From Strobilurus pachycystidiatus (Eukaryota; Basidiomycota; Agaricomycetes; Agaricales; Physalacriaceae), in contig JAHLMK010000001.1 in NCBI GenBank assembly GCA_019915135.1, positions 1,736,001 to 1,800,000 of the forward strand: a stretch of 64,000 nt of DNA, written 5' to 3'. This document shows, one piece after another, positions 45,670-56,297 of the stretch (position 1 is the first letter of the stretch; every line of letters begins with the position of its first letter). The notes beneath the pieces were generated by a model. It was not told the origin of the DNA. It worked only from the letters and a program-made list of their open reading frames with translations, and ran no database searches. The position numbers were made by a program, and so were the translations under genes.

Positions 45670-46459
45670 TTAGGCCCGGAGATTGCCTTGTGCAACGCAA
45701 GGATAGGCGCGATAGAGTTCCCATGTTCTGATTTCCTCCACACCAGGAGCAGCCAAAACTTGCTTGACCGCTTTGTTGTCAAGTAGAGACGCAAATGTGA
45801 GTTCTGGAGAAAGCTGAGCAAGAATCTGAAGGTAAGGCCACTCGAATCTTACCATGAACGACGAGATATTTTGGAACCTTCTGAGCTTCAGGTCCCTCGG
45901 GTATACCAACGCCAGTCTTTAGGCTATCGAAGCATAAGAATACTCTAGTTCTGACCCATCCGTCAACGCCTTCCAACGTCGCCTTTACATCCGATGCCCA
46001 CGACTGAATCTTCCCGTCTTCCAAAGTCACACCATAGGTCAAAAGAACCTTGCTGGGGTTCTCGTATTTGAAAGACGATGTCAACGACGACTCTCCAGAG
46101 TCATATACGTATTCTGTGGTCCGTCTGTCGAGTATCTCCAGTCGCTTGACGAGATCACCTTCTCTTGGGCTTCGGTTGGCCCGAAGGCGAGTGTAGCTCT
46201 CGTGTTGGAAAGTAGCAGTGTCATCAATATCGTACACCGCTATCCAAGATGGGGCTTTGTTGTCAGACGCTGAATAGCGTGCACCAGTCAAGAAGGAGGG
46301 CAGATGATTCAGACGAAGTGGGACATGTTCGTTGTTGTACCAATCTTGGATGCGGATTAGACATATCTCGTTGGATGGGGGGAATGATATACCTTGGAAC
46401 TCATCCAAAGTCACCAGCTTGCCGGGCTCAGCAAAAACGCACAAGAATCCTGGGGCCAT
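45670..46459 (-). CDS. EthD-like small fungal protein
   Basis: Protein of about 225 residues starting MAPGFLCVFAEPGKLVTLDE (46459). An intron (about 46344-46391) joins EFQ to DWYNNEHVPLRLNHL, which gives the (E)F.DWY..EH.PLR pattern shared by EthD/dimeric alpha-beta barrel proteins. The remainder reads SWIAVYDIDDTATFQHESYT and TTEYVYDSGESSLTSSF. After a last intron (about 45796-45858) it joins ELTFASLLDNKAVKQVLAAP and TWELYRAYPCVAQ, ending at 45670. The N- and C-terminal halves look like two related ferredoxin-like domains. EthD-type proteins act on small aromatic or polyketide substrates in other fungi and bacteria. The substrate here is unknown. Confidence 0.75.
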
Positions 46460-46782
46460 GGGTGATTGAGGTCAAGTTATGAGTCTGCTGATAATGCGGC
46501 GAAACCACTTTCCGCGATGGGTCTTTCCGATCGGCTAGATCGGACCGAGCACCGGCAGCGCTACATCTGCTGGAAACGGTAACATAGTACTTACTTACAG
46601 TTTGCGTACCTCAGGCAAACTGGCAAAGCGCGGTTCAACATAGCACTCTATGATCCGTATCTTGGGGCAAATATCCATGAACAGAGCTACAATAGTGAAA
46701 GGCTAAGGTGAACATATTACACGTAAAGGCACATTAGGAAACAGAGTAAGTACAGTACGTGGAATCCGAAGATTGGCCAAAA
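46460..46782. other. Intergenic between DUF7726-like and EthD-like genes
   Basis: 323 bp on the upstream side of the EthD-like gene; no gene or repeat seen. Confidence 0.45.
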
Positions 46783-47491
46783 TCAATAGCGAGGCACTGC
46801 ACGAATGCCACCAAGGTTGTCCTGAACAAGCTCACTGTCAACGTGACAGAAGTACTTCTCCTCGCGGCGTCTAGGCAGGCCACCCTCCCCATCCCACCTA
46901 TCCTCCATATCCCTCCTATGCTTACTCTTCGGCTTGCCCTCCGCAAGTCTCTTCTTCTCGAAATACACATACGACGCGTAGCACACGCGACTGGTGCTCC
47001 CACTCGTCGGGCCCTTCTTGGTCAAGAAGTCCGTAAGCTGCTTGGACTGGATGTTTGGCGCGTCGGTATAGGCGGCACGCGACATATCGCGGAGGAGCGC
47101 GGCCTTGGTGATGGTGCCCGTGCGCAGGAGCGCGTTGATCTTGCGCCGCAGCTCGTCGCAGCTGTCATATATCTCGACAGTGGCGTCCTCGTCCCCTGCA
47201 AGGGAGATGCTGAAAAGGTCTGGGGCCGCGTCGGTGGCAGCGGTGGATTGTTTCGTCTTTTTCTTCGACGTGGAGGCCTCGTCTGCGTCCGACTTGCGCT
47301 TCTTCTGTAAGGAAGTATAGTGATAAGAGTTGGGCACAGTGGGTACAGAATTTTCGAGTACGCACATTGGTCTTTGTGGTAGGCGCCAAAACTTTCTCCT
47401 CCTCCTCCTTTCGCTTCTGCTCGAGGAAAGCAATGTTGCGAGGGTCTGTGAGAAGAATTGGGTTGGGCAGATCGGATATGTTGAAGGGCAT
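46783..47491 (-). CDS. Fungal DUF7726-like protein
   Basis: Two exons: MPFNISDLPNPILLTDPRNI ... KVLAPTTKTN (47491-47370), an intron (about 47306-47366), then KKRKSDADEASTSKKKTKQS and a folded domain. That domain reads VEIYDSCDELRRKINALLRT, GTITKAALLRDMSRAAY, SKQLTDFLTKKGPTSGSTSR and VCYASYVYFEKKRLAEGKPK, and the protein ends at TGA 46783-46785. The SCDE.RRKI...G.TKAA.LR and YVYFEKKR patterns are those of an uncharacterised fungal family that I believe is DUF7726. The helical layout and basic KK/KR stretches suggest a nuclear, DNA-associated protein, but no function is established. Confidence 0.7.
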
Positions 47492-48112
47492 GGTGGTCGA
47501 TAAACAGAAGATTGCGATGTCGTTTGTTTGCAGCTATTAAATCCATGCTCCTTCAGCACGTGAGCGCATCTATTACGTCATTTATTCGACGCGACTTTGT
47601 TTCTTGGAGAGTTGGAGTCGCTAGGAGTCGCGTCTTGGTGAAGGCAACTTCGGCATCGTGCATCAGGCGCCACACTGTCAGATCTGGACCTAGGTGTGGA
47701 TCAACTTGAACATCAATCACAGTATGAGACAGAAGTAACAGTGATGGATTGGAGGACTTGACCAGCAAGGCAGTGTTCTGATGACCGACCATCTTAGTGC
47801 ATAGGACATCAGTCCAGATGTTCGCATGTAGCGAGCGGGATGTGTAGCATTAACAACAGCGAACGAGTCAACGGGTGCACTATGTACTAAGTTAAAGAAA
47901 GTCTATGTATATGACGATAGCGAGCGACAAAGAAACGAGGGGCATAGCAGTCCGAAATTCGAAATACGATCCGATCCATAGGGATAATACTAACCAAGAA
48001 AAAGGCGCGCATAGATAGGGAAACACTAAGAAGGAGGAGGATTAGAAAAAGTAAAAGGATAATGTACTTCCGAATAGATATTTTGATAGATATGTAGATG
48101 CTCGCTGGTATT
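47492..48112. other. Intergenic, no gene seen
   Basis: About 620 bp between the DUF7726-like gene start and the GATA factor stop. AT-rich towards 48000-48110 (likely GATA 3' UTR). No ORF with recognisable features. Confidence 0.5.
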
Positions 48113-49555
48113 TCAAAGGCGCAGGTGCTTCCTCATGCGTGCAGGGTTCAGATCCTCCATCTTGCGCTTGCGCGCAAGAGCCCATATACGGTTAGGGTGA
48201 TACGGGCCAGGGAAGGATGCCTCGCCTTCTGACTCAGAGGCGGAGAGCGGCGGCGGCGGGAGATTCGATGGGTGACTGTAGTCCCTCAAGAGATTCTCTT
48301 CCGACGAGTGCGCCTCGAGGAGGGGGCGGGGCGGGCGAGCTTTTGCAGAGGCCGAGGCGGGGACGTTCGAGGGCCTAGAACGCTTCTTGATCACGTCGCT
48401 TTTGAGCTCGATGGGTCGCGGTGTTCCGTGCAGCTTGAAGTAGAGTCCACAGGCGTTGCAGAGCGACCGCCCTGCCTCGTCGCGACGCCACAACGGCGTG
48501 GTAGTCGTGTGGCAGTTTATGCACTCGGCAGGGGGCGCTGCACCAGCTGAAGGAGACTCTGAGCTGTGAACCTCCGCGGGAGGAGCCGCAACGACGCGAT
48601 TCTTGAGAGGGCGCGGACGTTTGTGCTGGAAGGGCCAAGATGAGATGAGGCCCATCTTATCAGATGAAAGATGCTCACCATTTTGCAATAGAGACCACAT
48701 GCGTTGCAATTAAGCTCGTCATTGAGTCCACGACGCCAGAGAGGTGTCTGGGTCGCACCACAATTCGCACACGCGGGAGCGCCAGAGACGGAAGACGGAG
48801 TTCCAGTGCGGAGGGCAGCGTTGAGAGCGCGCGGCGTGGGCGCAGACGGTGTCGGGCGGGAGCGACGGGGCGGGGATGGAGATCTCGAAGGCGGCGGCGA
48901 AGGAGATCGCGACTCGGGCGGGGACGGCGGCGACATGCGCATGAACGCCTCCCGCTCTCGCAGGACCTCCCTGACCAAGGCCGACTGTGGGGATTCCATT
49001 TCCTCATCCTCGTACTCGGGCGACGGCGAGCGCATGCGCACGGGACTCGGGCTGCGGGGCCGGGGGCTGGGAGTGAACTCGTATTCCATCTCGCTGGCGG
49101 CATCCCTGTGGATGTCGAGATCGAGCACCGGGCGAATCGTCGAGCGCTCGGCTGACACATCAAAGCCACGACGAGCGAACGGAAACGGTGTGAACCGGAT
49201 CGTCTTTTTGGCGGGTCTGCGTGGCAATCAGGTCAGTGTCCGCGGAAACAAAAGCGAATGCGGGGTAAAGGAGAGCGAACTGTGGCACGGCACTAGCAAT
49301 GGATGCAAGCCGGGAACGCGTACGTGTCCGATCCGCAGATAAGGCAGCGGAGTCGCAGGAAAGGGCACGGTGCTCACCTCTTGACGCCTCCTTGCTGGGA
49401 CTGGTTGTGCATGTAGCCAAGCCGCCAGCCGAGATTGTTCAGCCGCTGGCCTTGCTCGAGGTGCTTTGCGACCGTGCTGCACGCCTGCGCTCTGGTTAGC
49501 TCATCCCGACACATCACGCAGGAGGGCGCACCTGGAGCGTCTGCGTGAGATCCAT
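48113..49555 (-). CDS. GATA-type transcription factor with two zinc fingers
   Basis: Nuclear DNA-binding protein. Two GATA fingers of C-X2-C-X17-C-X2-C form are seen: [20 protein letters not shown]...[10 protein letters not shown] (about 48765-48675), joined over an intron to [10 protein letters not shown], and [20 protein letters not shown]...[19 protein letters not shown] (about 48520-48420). The N-terminal exons carry [16 protein letters not shown] (about 49440), resembling the short conserved helix of fungal GATA activators. A Ser/Pro/Arg-rich stretch and the conserved start [18 protein letters not shown] (about 49215) follow. The linker between fingers is about 40 residues and has no Cys-rich motif, unlike iron-responsive SRE/Fep1 repressors. 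The ATG at 49555 (MDLTQTLQ) is the first in the correct frame. Coding sequence upstream (to about 49718) may belong to it through another intron. Confidence 0.82.
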
Positions 49556-50690
49556 GAACGACTGGCCCGGGAGCTTGAGCGCATCGCGCGGGGACGATGT
49601 CGTCGTCAGCGGGGACGGTCTCTTGCCGAGAAACGGAAGCGGAGCGTCTAGCAGGCCATCGACGCCACTGCCCTGTGCGAGATGGATCCGGCTTGTCAGT
49701 GACGTGGAACGGGCGCATCGCAATCAGAGACGAACAGTGGTGAAATTAAGATTGAACGGCGGCATCCTTCGTATCCACGGAGGTTATCCAATGTTCTCCA
49801 AATCCAAAATCCTAGGTGGTGTGTATCCAATCCGGGGTGTAATTACGACTGCTGGTACTGCTGCATAGAAAGAAACGAAGGAGGGGAGGCGTGTCCGGGC
49901 GATTAAAGGGGGGCGGGTTAGAAAAAAAAAGTTAAGGGTAGGTGGGGGAAGAGAGATGGGGGATGATAGGTCTGAACGCCAGGCGAGTGATGCGGGGTGA
50001 AGTAAACAAGGGCCGTCGCCGTCTTATCGTGGGGACCGGGACGGCGTGCCCATGTACATAACGCCTGCCCGTGCCTCCCTGCTCTTCGCAGAGCCAAACT
50101 CCGCGTTCTGCAGCACGTCGATGCCATTTCCCAACCGAGCAGCCGCCCGCTGCATGCCTCGGGCTGTGCCACACTGCAGGTTTCAAGTTCAACGTGCCGG
50201 CGACGTGGGCGTGATCCGGCTCCTGCCGCTCGGCCTCCAGGCTCGCGTGCCTCGAGAACCCCGCGTGGTTCTGATGGATTTTGACTTTGTACCAGGACCT
50301 CGCCTCGCGACGGGTAAGAAGGCATGACACCACAGCTTCGCTCATCGTCCGCTCATCTGACGATATCGACAAATTGGTTCTTGAGTTCACCCCGCGATGC
50401 ACCGCGGCTCGTCAGTAATTCCAATGCCCATTGCAACAAAGTAATGAACATATCGAGGACTCACTGCACTCAGTACCGTCTGGGTATGCGATCTAGATTC
50501 GGATATTGTCTCCTCGTTGTCCTCCACATCCCTATGTACGATCCTTACGCCAGACACTATGTATCCCCATCTCTCACGATTCAAGCCGTTGATCTTTTGC
50601 TCCTTTCGCTCTTCTACATCATTCCGTTTCATCCCGAAAAAGGTGTAGGTTCCAGGTGCTGGGATCGTTGAGATCAACCACTATTCAGTC
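49556..50690. other. GATA factor leader and gene-poor flank
   Basis: Holds the probable 5' part of the GATA gene, including an open frame at 49556-49700 (GSGVDGLLDAPLPFLGKRPS) without its own ATG, and then a purine-rich tract (49865-49965). The overlapping ORFs at 49918-50671 have no recognisable motif. Confidence 0.4.
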
Positions 50691-52300
50691 GAACACCCGT
50701 GCTATCTATAATATGACACCCTGACAATCCGGAATCGTGGCTGTTTATCCCAGATATTGAGTTGCCTGTCGAACGTTTGTAGATGAGCCTCCTGGACAGA
50801 AGAAATTTTCCAGCATTTCAGTGGCGTCGCGGATTCAGGGAGATTCAGGGATGGACCAGGACAACGTCGATCTTGACAAGCGGCGAGCGATGTCAAGATG
50901 ACGGACTAATTTGCATGATTAGCCTAACCACAACAGCACCTTCTCGGAGTTGCTACAGCAGTCATATTTTGATACCTAGCAGCGCAAACTTCAAGGCCAA
51001 GTTGGAGCAAGCAGAAGGCCTGATCTGGATGTTGCTTCTGTGCGGCTGGATGTTTCCCGAGGCTTTGCCGTTTGCATGACAGTCTAGACACAAGAAAGAG
51101 CAGATCGACCGAGACGCAGGTATGTACTGTAGCTGCGGGGAGGAGAGGCTCTTCAAGTTGAGGACAATCAAGACAATCCAGCGCATAACGTGGCGCTCAC
51201 AGGGCAGCTGCGGCAGAGATGAAAAAACGTGGGCGCCAATAGGTGTCAGTTGTGCGCGGCGCCAAGAGCCTCGCGGACGAGAGACAAATCCGCGTGCTGC
51301 ATGGCCTCTAGCAAGACTGAGACTGTAGAGGAAGATGGAGGATCATAAGTTAGCATAGCCTCCGAATATTGTCCTGGCCGTGTTGAAACTACCAAGGGCC
51401 TGTAACCGCCTGATAACCGCCCTGTGGTACTACCAAAGGCAACAGTAACGACTCCCGTAAGTATCATCATAGTTCAAAATTTGTCTACTTATCGAGAGTA
51501 AGACAGTCTACATATCGCAATGAAAGATGATCCTCTAAGACTTAGAGGACTATCTTTGTGACTGTGGTCACGCTGCCCGCCACATCCACTCCCTCGCGTC
51601 TCGCTCTCGAGTGCTGGCTGCTGGTGGCTGGCTTGTTCTCAGCCTCAAAGATTGCACGTTGCAGGTAGAAGAAGGAAGACGAAAGAGAGTATGTCGGACC
51701 GGAGTACGTGGACTCGGAAGACTGGAGAGACACGTGTTCGCGAAACAGACGTTTGCCCCTCTCCCGGTGCCGGTTGCAACTACTGCCACAATGCGAAGGC
51801 CAGCATCAGCTCTACTAGTTCTGTTCAAATTCTCCTTGCTACTCACTGAAGGACCGCTGCTTTGCTGAAAGCTTGTCATCATAGCTTCGCTCGTTGTCAT
51901 TGAGGTGCGCTTCCAAGTCTCTGCGCCTTTCTGACAGAGAATCGGTCCACCATACACACACAGTCCGGGCTCCTCAGTGTATACAGGAGACCTCATTGAG
52001 ACTATACGCCACGTTGTGACGCTGCCGATGAAGGTTTCAACGCTCTCTGTGCCCCAATAGCTTGACACGAACCCTCCGTGGTGCGGGGAACTTCAGAGAG
52101 GAGGCTATCTCCAAGGCATCTTCTGATCTCTTCTCTGAATTTGGAACCTGAACGCTTTCGTGGTTGAACGGCGGCAGGGTCAGCTGAAGACCGCGATCCC
52201 CGCGTACTACCGACTGCGCGTTTTCGTTTCTAGAGTTCTCCTATGGAACTGCTCCTGCATTGTTTTTGATAGTGCTGTACTACTTCGACGCACGCCAAGG
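50691..52300. other. Gene-poor stretch with unassigned short ORFs
   Basis: Several short ORFs exist on both strands (for example minus 51568-52068, plus 50783-51079), but none shows a family motif, codon structure or splice pattern that would support a gene. It may contain eroded coding sequence. Confidence 0.4.
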
Positions 52301-53270
52301 AGGGTCTCTGGTCGATTTGCTAAGTCTGCCCTAGTCTGCCGCTCTTCCCTGGCTCTTCCTCCGTCTCTGGTTGCATATGTCTGCTTATCAGACCCTGTGG
52401 AAGCTTTAGAGTCCGAATACAGCTGGTTACTAGAGCAGGCTGTTGCTAAATTTGCTTTGTGTCGCGACCATCCTCTGGTTACCAACATCATGAAGTAATA
52501 CGGCTCCTTGCACTCATGAATGTCTCCGAGCGCTGGGCACGCCGTTCTCTCAACTGGCTAATGAAGTTCCTGGTCTGCTAGGCTACTTGGCTCTTGAGCA
52601 CGCTGCAGACGCTACAGCTTCCTCGTGCGACTGTTACCATGTATTAGGGTGGGTGTGACGACGAGGTGGAGTGCATTCGAGCTCACGCCACGCCTCCAAA
52701 ACGTCGAACTAGAGCAAGCTCTCTGTCAATTATCCTCCCTTGCATCAGCCTCGGACGGATTTCCGACAATACTGGGTGGGACACTTCTCGAAATAGATTA
52801 CATGGCCACTTCCTGCGAACGCATGCGCATTCCAGAGGGTCATCGGCTTCTTCGCTTGGATTTGGAGTTGGAACCCGTGTACGGAAACGACGATGTATCC
52901 TTGCATTACTTGACCAGCGCGCGGGCCTCTATTTCCTCAATTTTCTGATCGCCGCGTCCTTGACCTCTTGGCCCCAACTTGCAGTCCCTCGTTGTTGTAT
53001 TGCGCGATAAGCCTGCTACTGCTGACCATTCGAAGAAGGGGCCGTTTCTGCCAGACTTTTGCCGCCAACCGAGGCGTTTCTCATGCATTCACGACAGCTT
53101 GGCAATCATGGATGTTGGCAACCTGATTAAGTTTCTTAGGCTCATTCCACGCTCCAAATATTCGATGCGGACATTGGCACAACACACGAAAGAAGACATT
53201 GGGCCTTTGAAGCTACACCAGTGGACCTTGTTTCGAATCACTTCGCGTCGACGAGTTCTCTAAGAAGGAG
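52300..53270 (+). pseudogene. Possible decayed F-box/LRR-like gene
   Basis: Fragments in changing frames resemble the leucine-rich part of basidiomycete F-box-like proteins. LSTLQTLQLPRATVT lies at about 52595, VELEQALCQLSSLASASDGF at about 52705, LRLDLELEPVYGNDDVSLHY at about 52855 and LQSLVVVLRDKPATADHSKK at about 52980. Then come DVGNLIKFLRLIP (about 53115) and, after a frame change, HSTLQIFDADIGTTHERRHW (about 53146). Stops separate the parts. The family is only a guess from leucine spacing, and the frame breaks argue against a working gene. Confidence 0.3.
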
Positions 53271-54030
53271 GTGCTCATACCAAATTTGCAGTCACTACTA
53301 GCAATGACCACGGAACACTTGATCGCCACCTGGGAAGACGTTGTCAAGTATACTAACGCATAGACTGCTTTATTAAAATGAATGCGAACCAAAGGACGAT
53401 TCTAATCACGGAAAAGCTCCCGGCTGCGCTCGTACAGGTTAAGATCGAGATACTGTACGGCTCCGCAGTGGTCCAAGGCTATCCTCTCTCAGAGAACTGA
53501 TGAGGCTGAAAAATCAGCAAGTCGTTCTCTCCCCATGGCTATCGTTCCCAGACCACGGACCCGTTTCGCCGGTGGCGACATTCAATCTGCACGTGTAGGC
53601 AATTTGCCCAATTTAGCTGTTCATGTATGCGAAATGATCCATTCATCTAGGCCGGCTCAACTCCAACATCGGTATATAGTGCGCGAAGGAAGGAAGGCGG
53701 CGGTGATAGCTTAGCCTATGAATACAGGCCATCTGACCTGCATATCAGAGTTCAGATACAGGCTGTGTCTATACTTGTCAATCACAACAATGACTGACAA
53801 CAGTATGAATGAAGCCCTAAGTATAGCCTCATGCCCTACATTTCAGCCACCCCATTACATCTCCGATCCGGGGTCTCTGACCTGGAAGTTGCATCGGATA
53901 TCGCAATCGGTTTTCGCAGTATGCTTTGTGAGTGGGCAGGCAAACATGTCCTGGAAGAGATGAGTTGGTACTAATGATATTACACAGAGCGTATATAGAG
54001 CACAAGATGGGTGTCCAAGCGAGGTGGGTA
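53271..54030. other. Intergenic, no gene seen
   Basis: Downstream of GID4 (minus strand). No supported ORF and no repeats noticed. Confidence 0.45.
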
Positions 54031-55050
54031 TTAGCGGAATTCAAATGTAGAGGTGCAGCGTTCGGGGACATGGGATAAGGTAAGTTGTTGGTAACTAGAA
54101 TAACGTTGAAGGTCAGTCACGCGGGAATGGATGGCTTGACCGTAAAGCCCTTACGGTTCAGAGTTTTGATGGTAATAGAAGCCGCTCATGGTAGGGGCAG
54201 AGGAAGATTGACTGTGTCGGACACTGGAGTCACGTCGTGTGCCAGATTTTGTGGGAGGGGGAGCTGTGACGGATGGTGATGGAGGTTGTGGATTGAAGTC
54301 GACGCAGACATAGTAGAAGCCTGTGCGAAGGATGAAGGAGACATATACGTCTGGGGGGGCTCACTCACCAGCAAAGCTGGCCCCATTAATATCTTGAACT
54401 CGGTGGTCAGGAACGAGGAAGCGTTCCTTCCAGCGCATGAAGACAGCGCCACGGTCGCGGTCGGGGATGGTGCAGTGAGGACGCTTCATCTCATGGCGGA
54501 CATGGCGGAAGGCGGGGAAACGATTCCAGTGGGTCATATCGTCTTCTTCGTTGGCCCCCCAGTTCTGGGTCAGAAAGCCGTAGCGCGACCCGATGATTTC
54601 AGCATCGAAGTAGGTGGTGAGCTCGGGATAGTCTTCGGTGAGCCCCCTGATGCAGAGGTAACCGCACAGAAAGGACGAGGCAAAGTCTATGTCGACAATG
54701 GTGACGCTGACACTGTAACTGTTTCTACCGCTCTTCTGCGTCCCGTGGAACTCTGCGCCAGGATATAGGCAGTAGTGCGGTTGCGGCCGGACTCGTAGTC
54801 TAGTTATGTCTGTAAGCGGACTGGGCGACAGCAATGGCGCTGCTGTTGCATGACTGTGGGGCCGGGAGAGCGATAGGGCACTGCTATGGTCACGCAGCTG
54901 GACCTGTGCGGGCGGCGCTGTCGGGGCAGTGGCCACGAGGGGGATGACAGACAGCGTCGATAGCTTGTCTTTGCCTATTCTGCACAGACACGGCAGCAGC
55001 GCGCACGCCGAGCAAGCCACGTCGCTGTTCACAGACTCGAAGGAAGGCAT
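54031..55050 (-). CDS. GID4: GID/CTLH ubiquitin ligase substrate receptor Gid4 (Vid24)
   Basis: Substrate-recognition subunit of the GID E3 ligase. In yeast it binds Pro/N-degrons of gluconeogenic enzymes such as Fbp1 after glucose return. The N-terminal 90 residues (55050-54790) are variable and Ala/Pro/Ser-rich. The conserved beta-barrel starts LYPGAEFHGTQKSGRNSYSV and continues VTIVDIDFASSFLCGYLCIR, GLTEDYPELTTYFDAEIIGS and TQNWGANEEDDMTHWNRFPA. It then runs FMRWKERFLVPDHRVQDING and, over an intron (about 54311-54367), joins FYYVCVDFNPQPPSPSV. After a Ser/Thr-rich loop, SGFYYHQNSEP joins YQQLTLSHVPERCTSTFEFR and TAA 54031-54033. All the barrel strands of the family are present, so it appears functional. 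Confidence 0.94.
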
Positions 55051-55466
55051 TATGGTGGGAGTGAAGGATCGAGTTCACGTGCCAAGGTAACGGCGTCGAC
55101 ACCTGCTGATCCTTGTTCTTCCCTGAAAATGGTCTAGCCTGCTTCTGGGTCGCAAAGGCTTCTTCCTCCTCAGCTTTCTGGCCTGCTCTGGCTATCTTTG
55201 AATCGCGCCGCCGTATTCGCGAACAGTCTCAGTCTCTCTGATATCACGTCATAATCCGAAATACAGTCAATGTTCTCTGATCCGAGCGTTGATTATTATG
55301 AACAGCCTCCAAGACAAAATTGAAGTGTATCGACTATATCTTCGTTGCCTCTACTTACAGTTCATGGTTTGTGATGTCTCCCCTCAAGGCAAGTCCTATG
55401 TGCACCCAAGGCATGTACCTTTCAACTCTGCGCTCGAGACCCTCGCGTCTCGTCGATCCCGCTGTC
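55051..55466. other. GID4 upstream region
   Basis: Promoter and leader of GID4 with no other supported gene. Confidence 0.45.
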
Positions 55467-55474
55467 TATAAAAG
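55467..55474 (+). promoter_or_regulatory. TATAAAAG element upstream of a putative small gene
   Basis: Perfect TATAAAAG, 28 bp before the ATG at 55503. The same octamer is seen at the DUF1996 gene. Confidence 0.4.
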
Positions 55475-55502
55475 AGTGTTTCACTCTCGGTCACTGTGAG
55501 TG

Positions 55503-55874
55503 ATGTCTACAAGACGTCCTAGGCGGATCTGTCCCTTTCGGTAACGCCACTCGACGGCGCTCGTAATGATGTCTCTGACCAGGAGCGATTGATGTTTTAC
55601 AGGTTTCATCTTCACAGATGGTGTCCTTGGAAGATTGCAGGAAATTGTTACTTGTCACTCCCTCTCTATTGCCATCGCCCCAATGGTTTGCTGCAGGGCA
55701 CGACCTCTAGTCCCTGGATTTCTTCAATACAGGAACATCATTCAAGTGTCCCATGCCGCCATTGTACACCATCATCCGAGCGACATTTGCGAGTCATTTG
55801 CGCCTTGACATCTCTGATGGCAGTCACGGTGATCATAGGACCAAAAACAGTCGCAGCTTCAGACATCCTGTAGG
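55503..55874 (+). CDS. Putative small orphan gene
   Basis: ATG at 55503 starts a 38-nt first exon (MSTRRPRRICPF). A GT-AG intron (55541 to about 55600) then links to an open frame ending at TAG near 55872-55874, for about 100 residues. An alternative acceptor would give GFIFTDGVLGRLQEIVTCHS and a stop at 55806-55808. No known family, and the composition is not strongly protein-like. A TATA box in good position is the main support. It could be a remnant or a spurious ORF. Confidence 0.2.
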
Positions 55875-56297
55875 TACTACAGGAAGGGAATCCTCTCTTT
55901 GAGGACTACGTCAGAGCATCTGCATCAATGATCGTTCATCGTAGAACAAACGTCGTCCAAGTTTCCCAGGTTTGGATGCTGGTGGTTTTGTTCCACTTGC
56001 TGCGTCGGTCTTCGAGGACAACACGATCATGAAGTTTCGAAGATGCACTCAAACGTCGTCGGAAACAAACACTCAAGCAAAAGGGACAAGCCGTCGCTGG
56101 ATTGCCAGCTTGTCGTATTGAATGTTGACGTACGCCTGTCAAAACTTATGCGTCACAGACCGCGAAACTACTCAAAAAACACGTGTATATAGCTAGCTTT
56201 CCCTGACTGTTACTCTTCCCTTCACGTTTCGCTGGTCCCCACCTTGCACAGGACGGCCATCTAGTATTCACCTGGAACGCACCGAACAATCCTGCCA
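55875..56297. other. Intergenic upstream of the F-box-like gene
   Basis: No gene supported. A TATATA run near 56186, about 110 bp before the F-box ATG, may act in its promoter. Confidence 0.4.

Noticed and set aside
48664..49342. Long overlapping plus-strand ORFs (163 and 212 codons)
   Set aside because: They are antisense shadows of the GC-rich GATA factor exons, whose zinc fingers are unmistakable.
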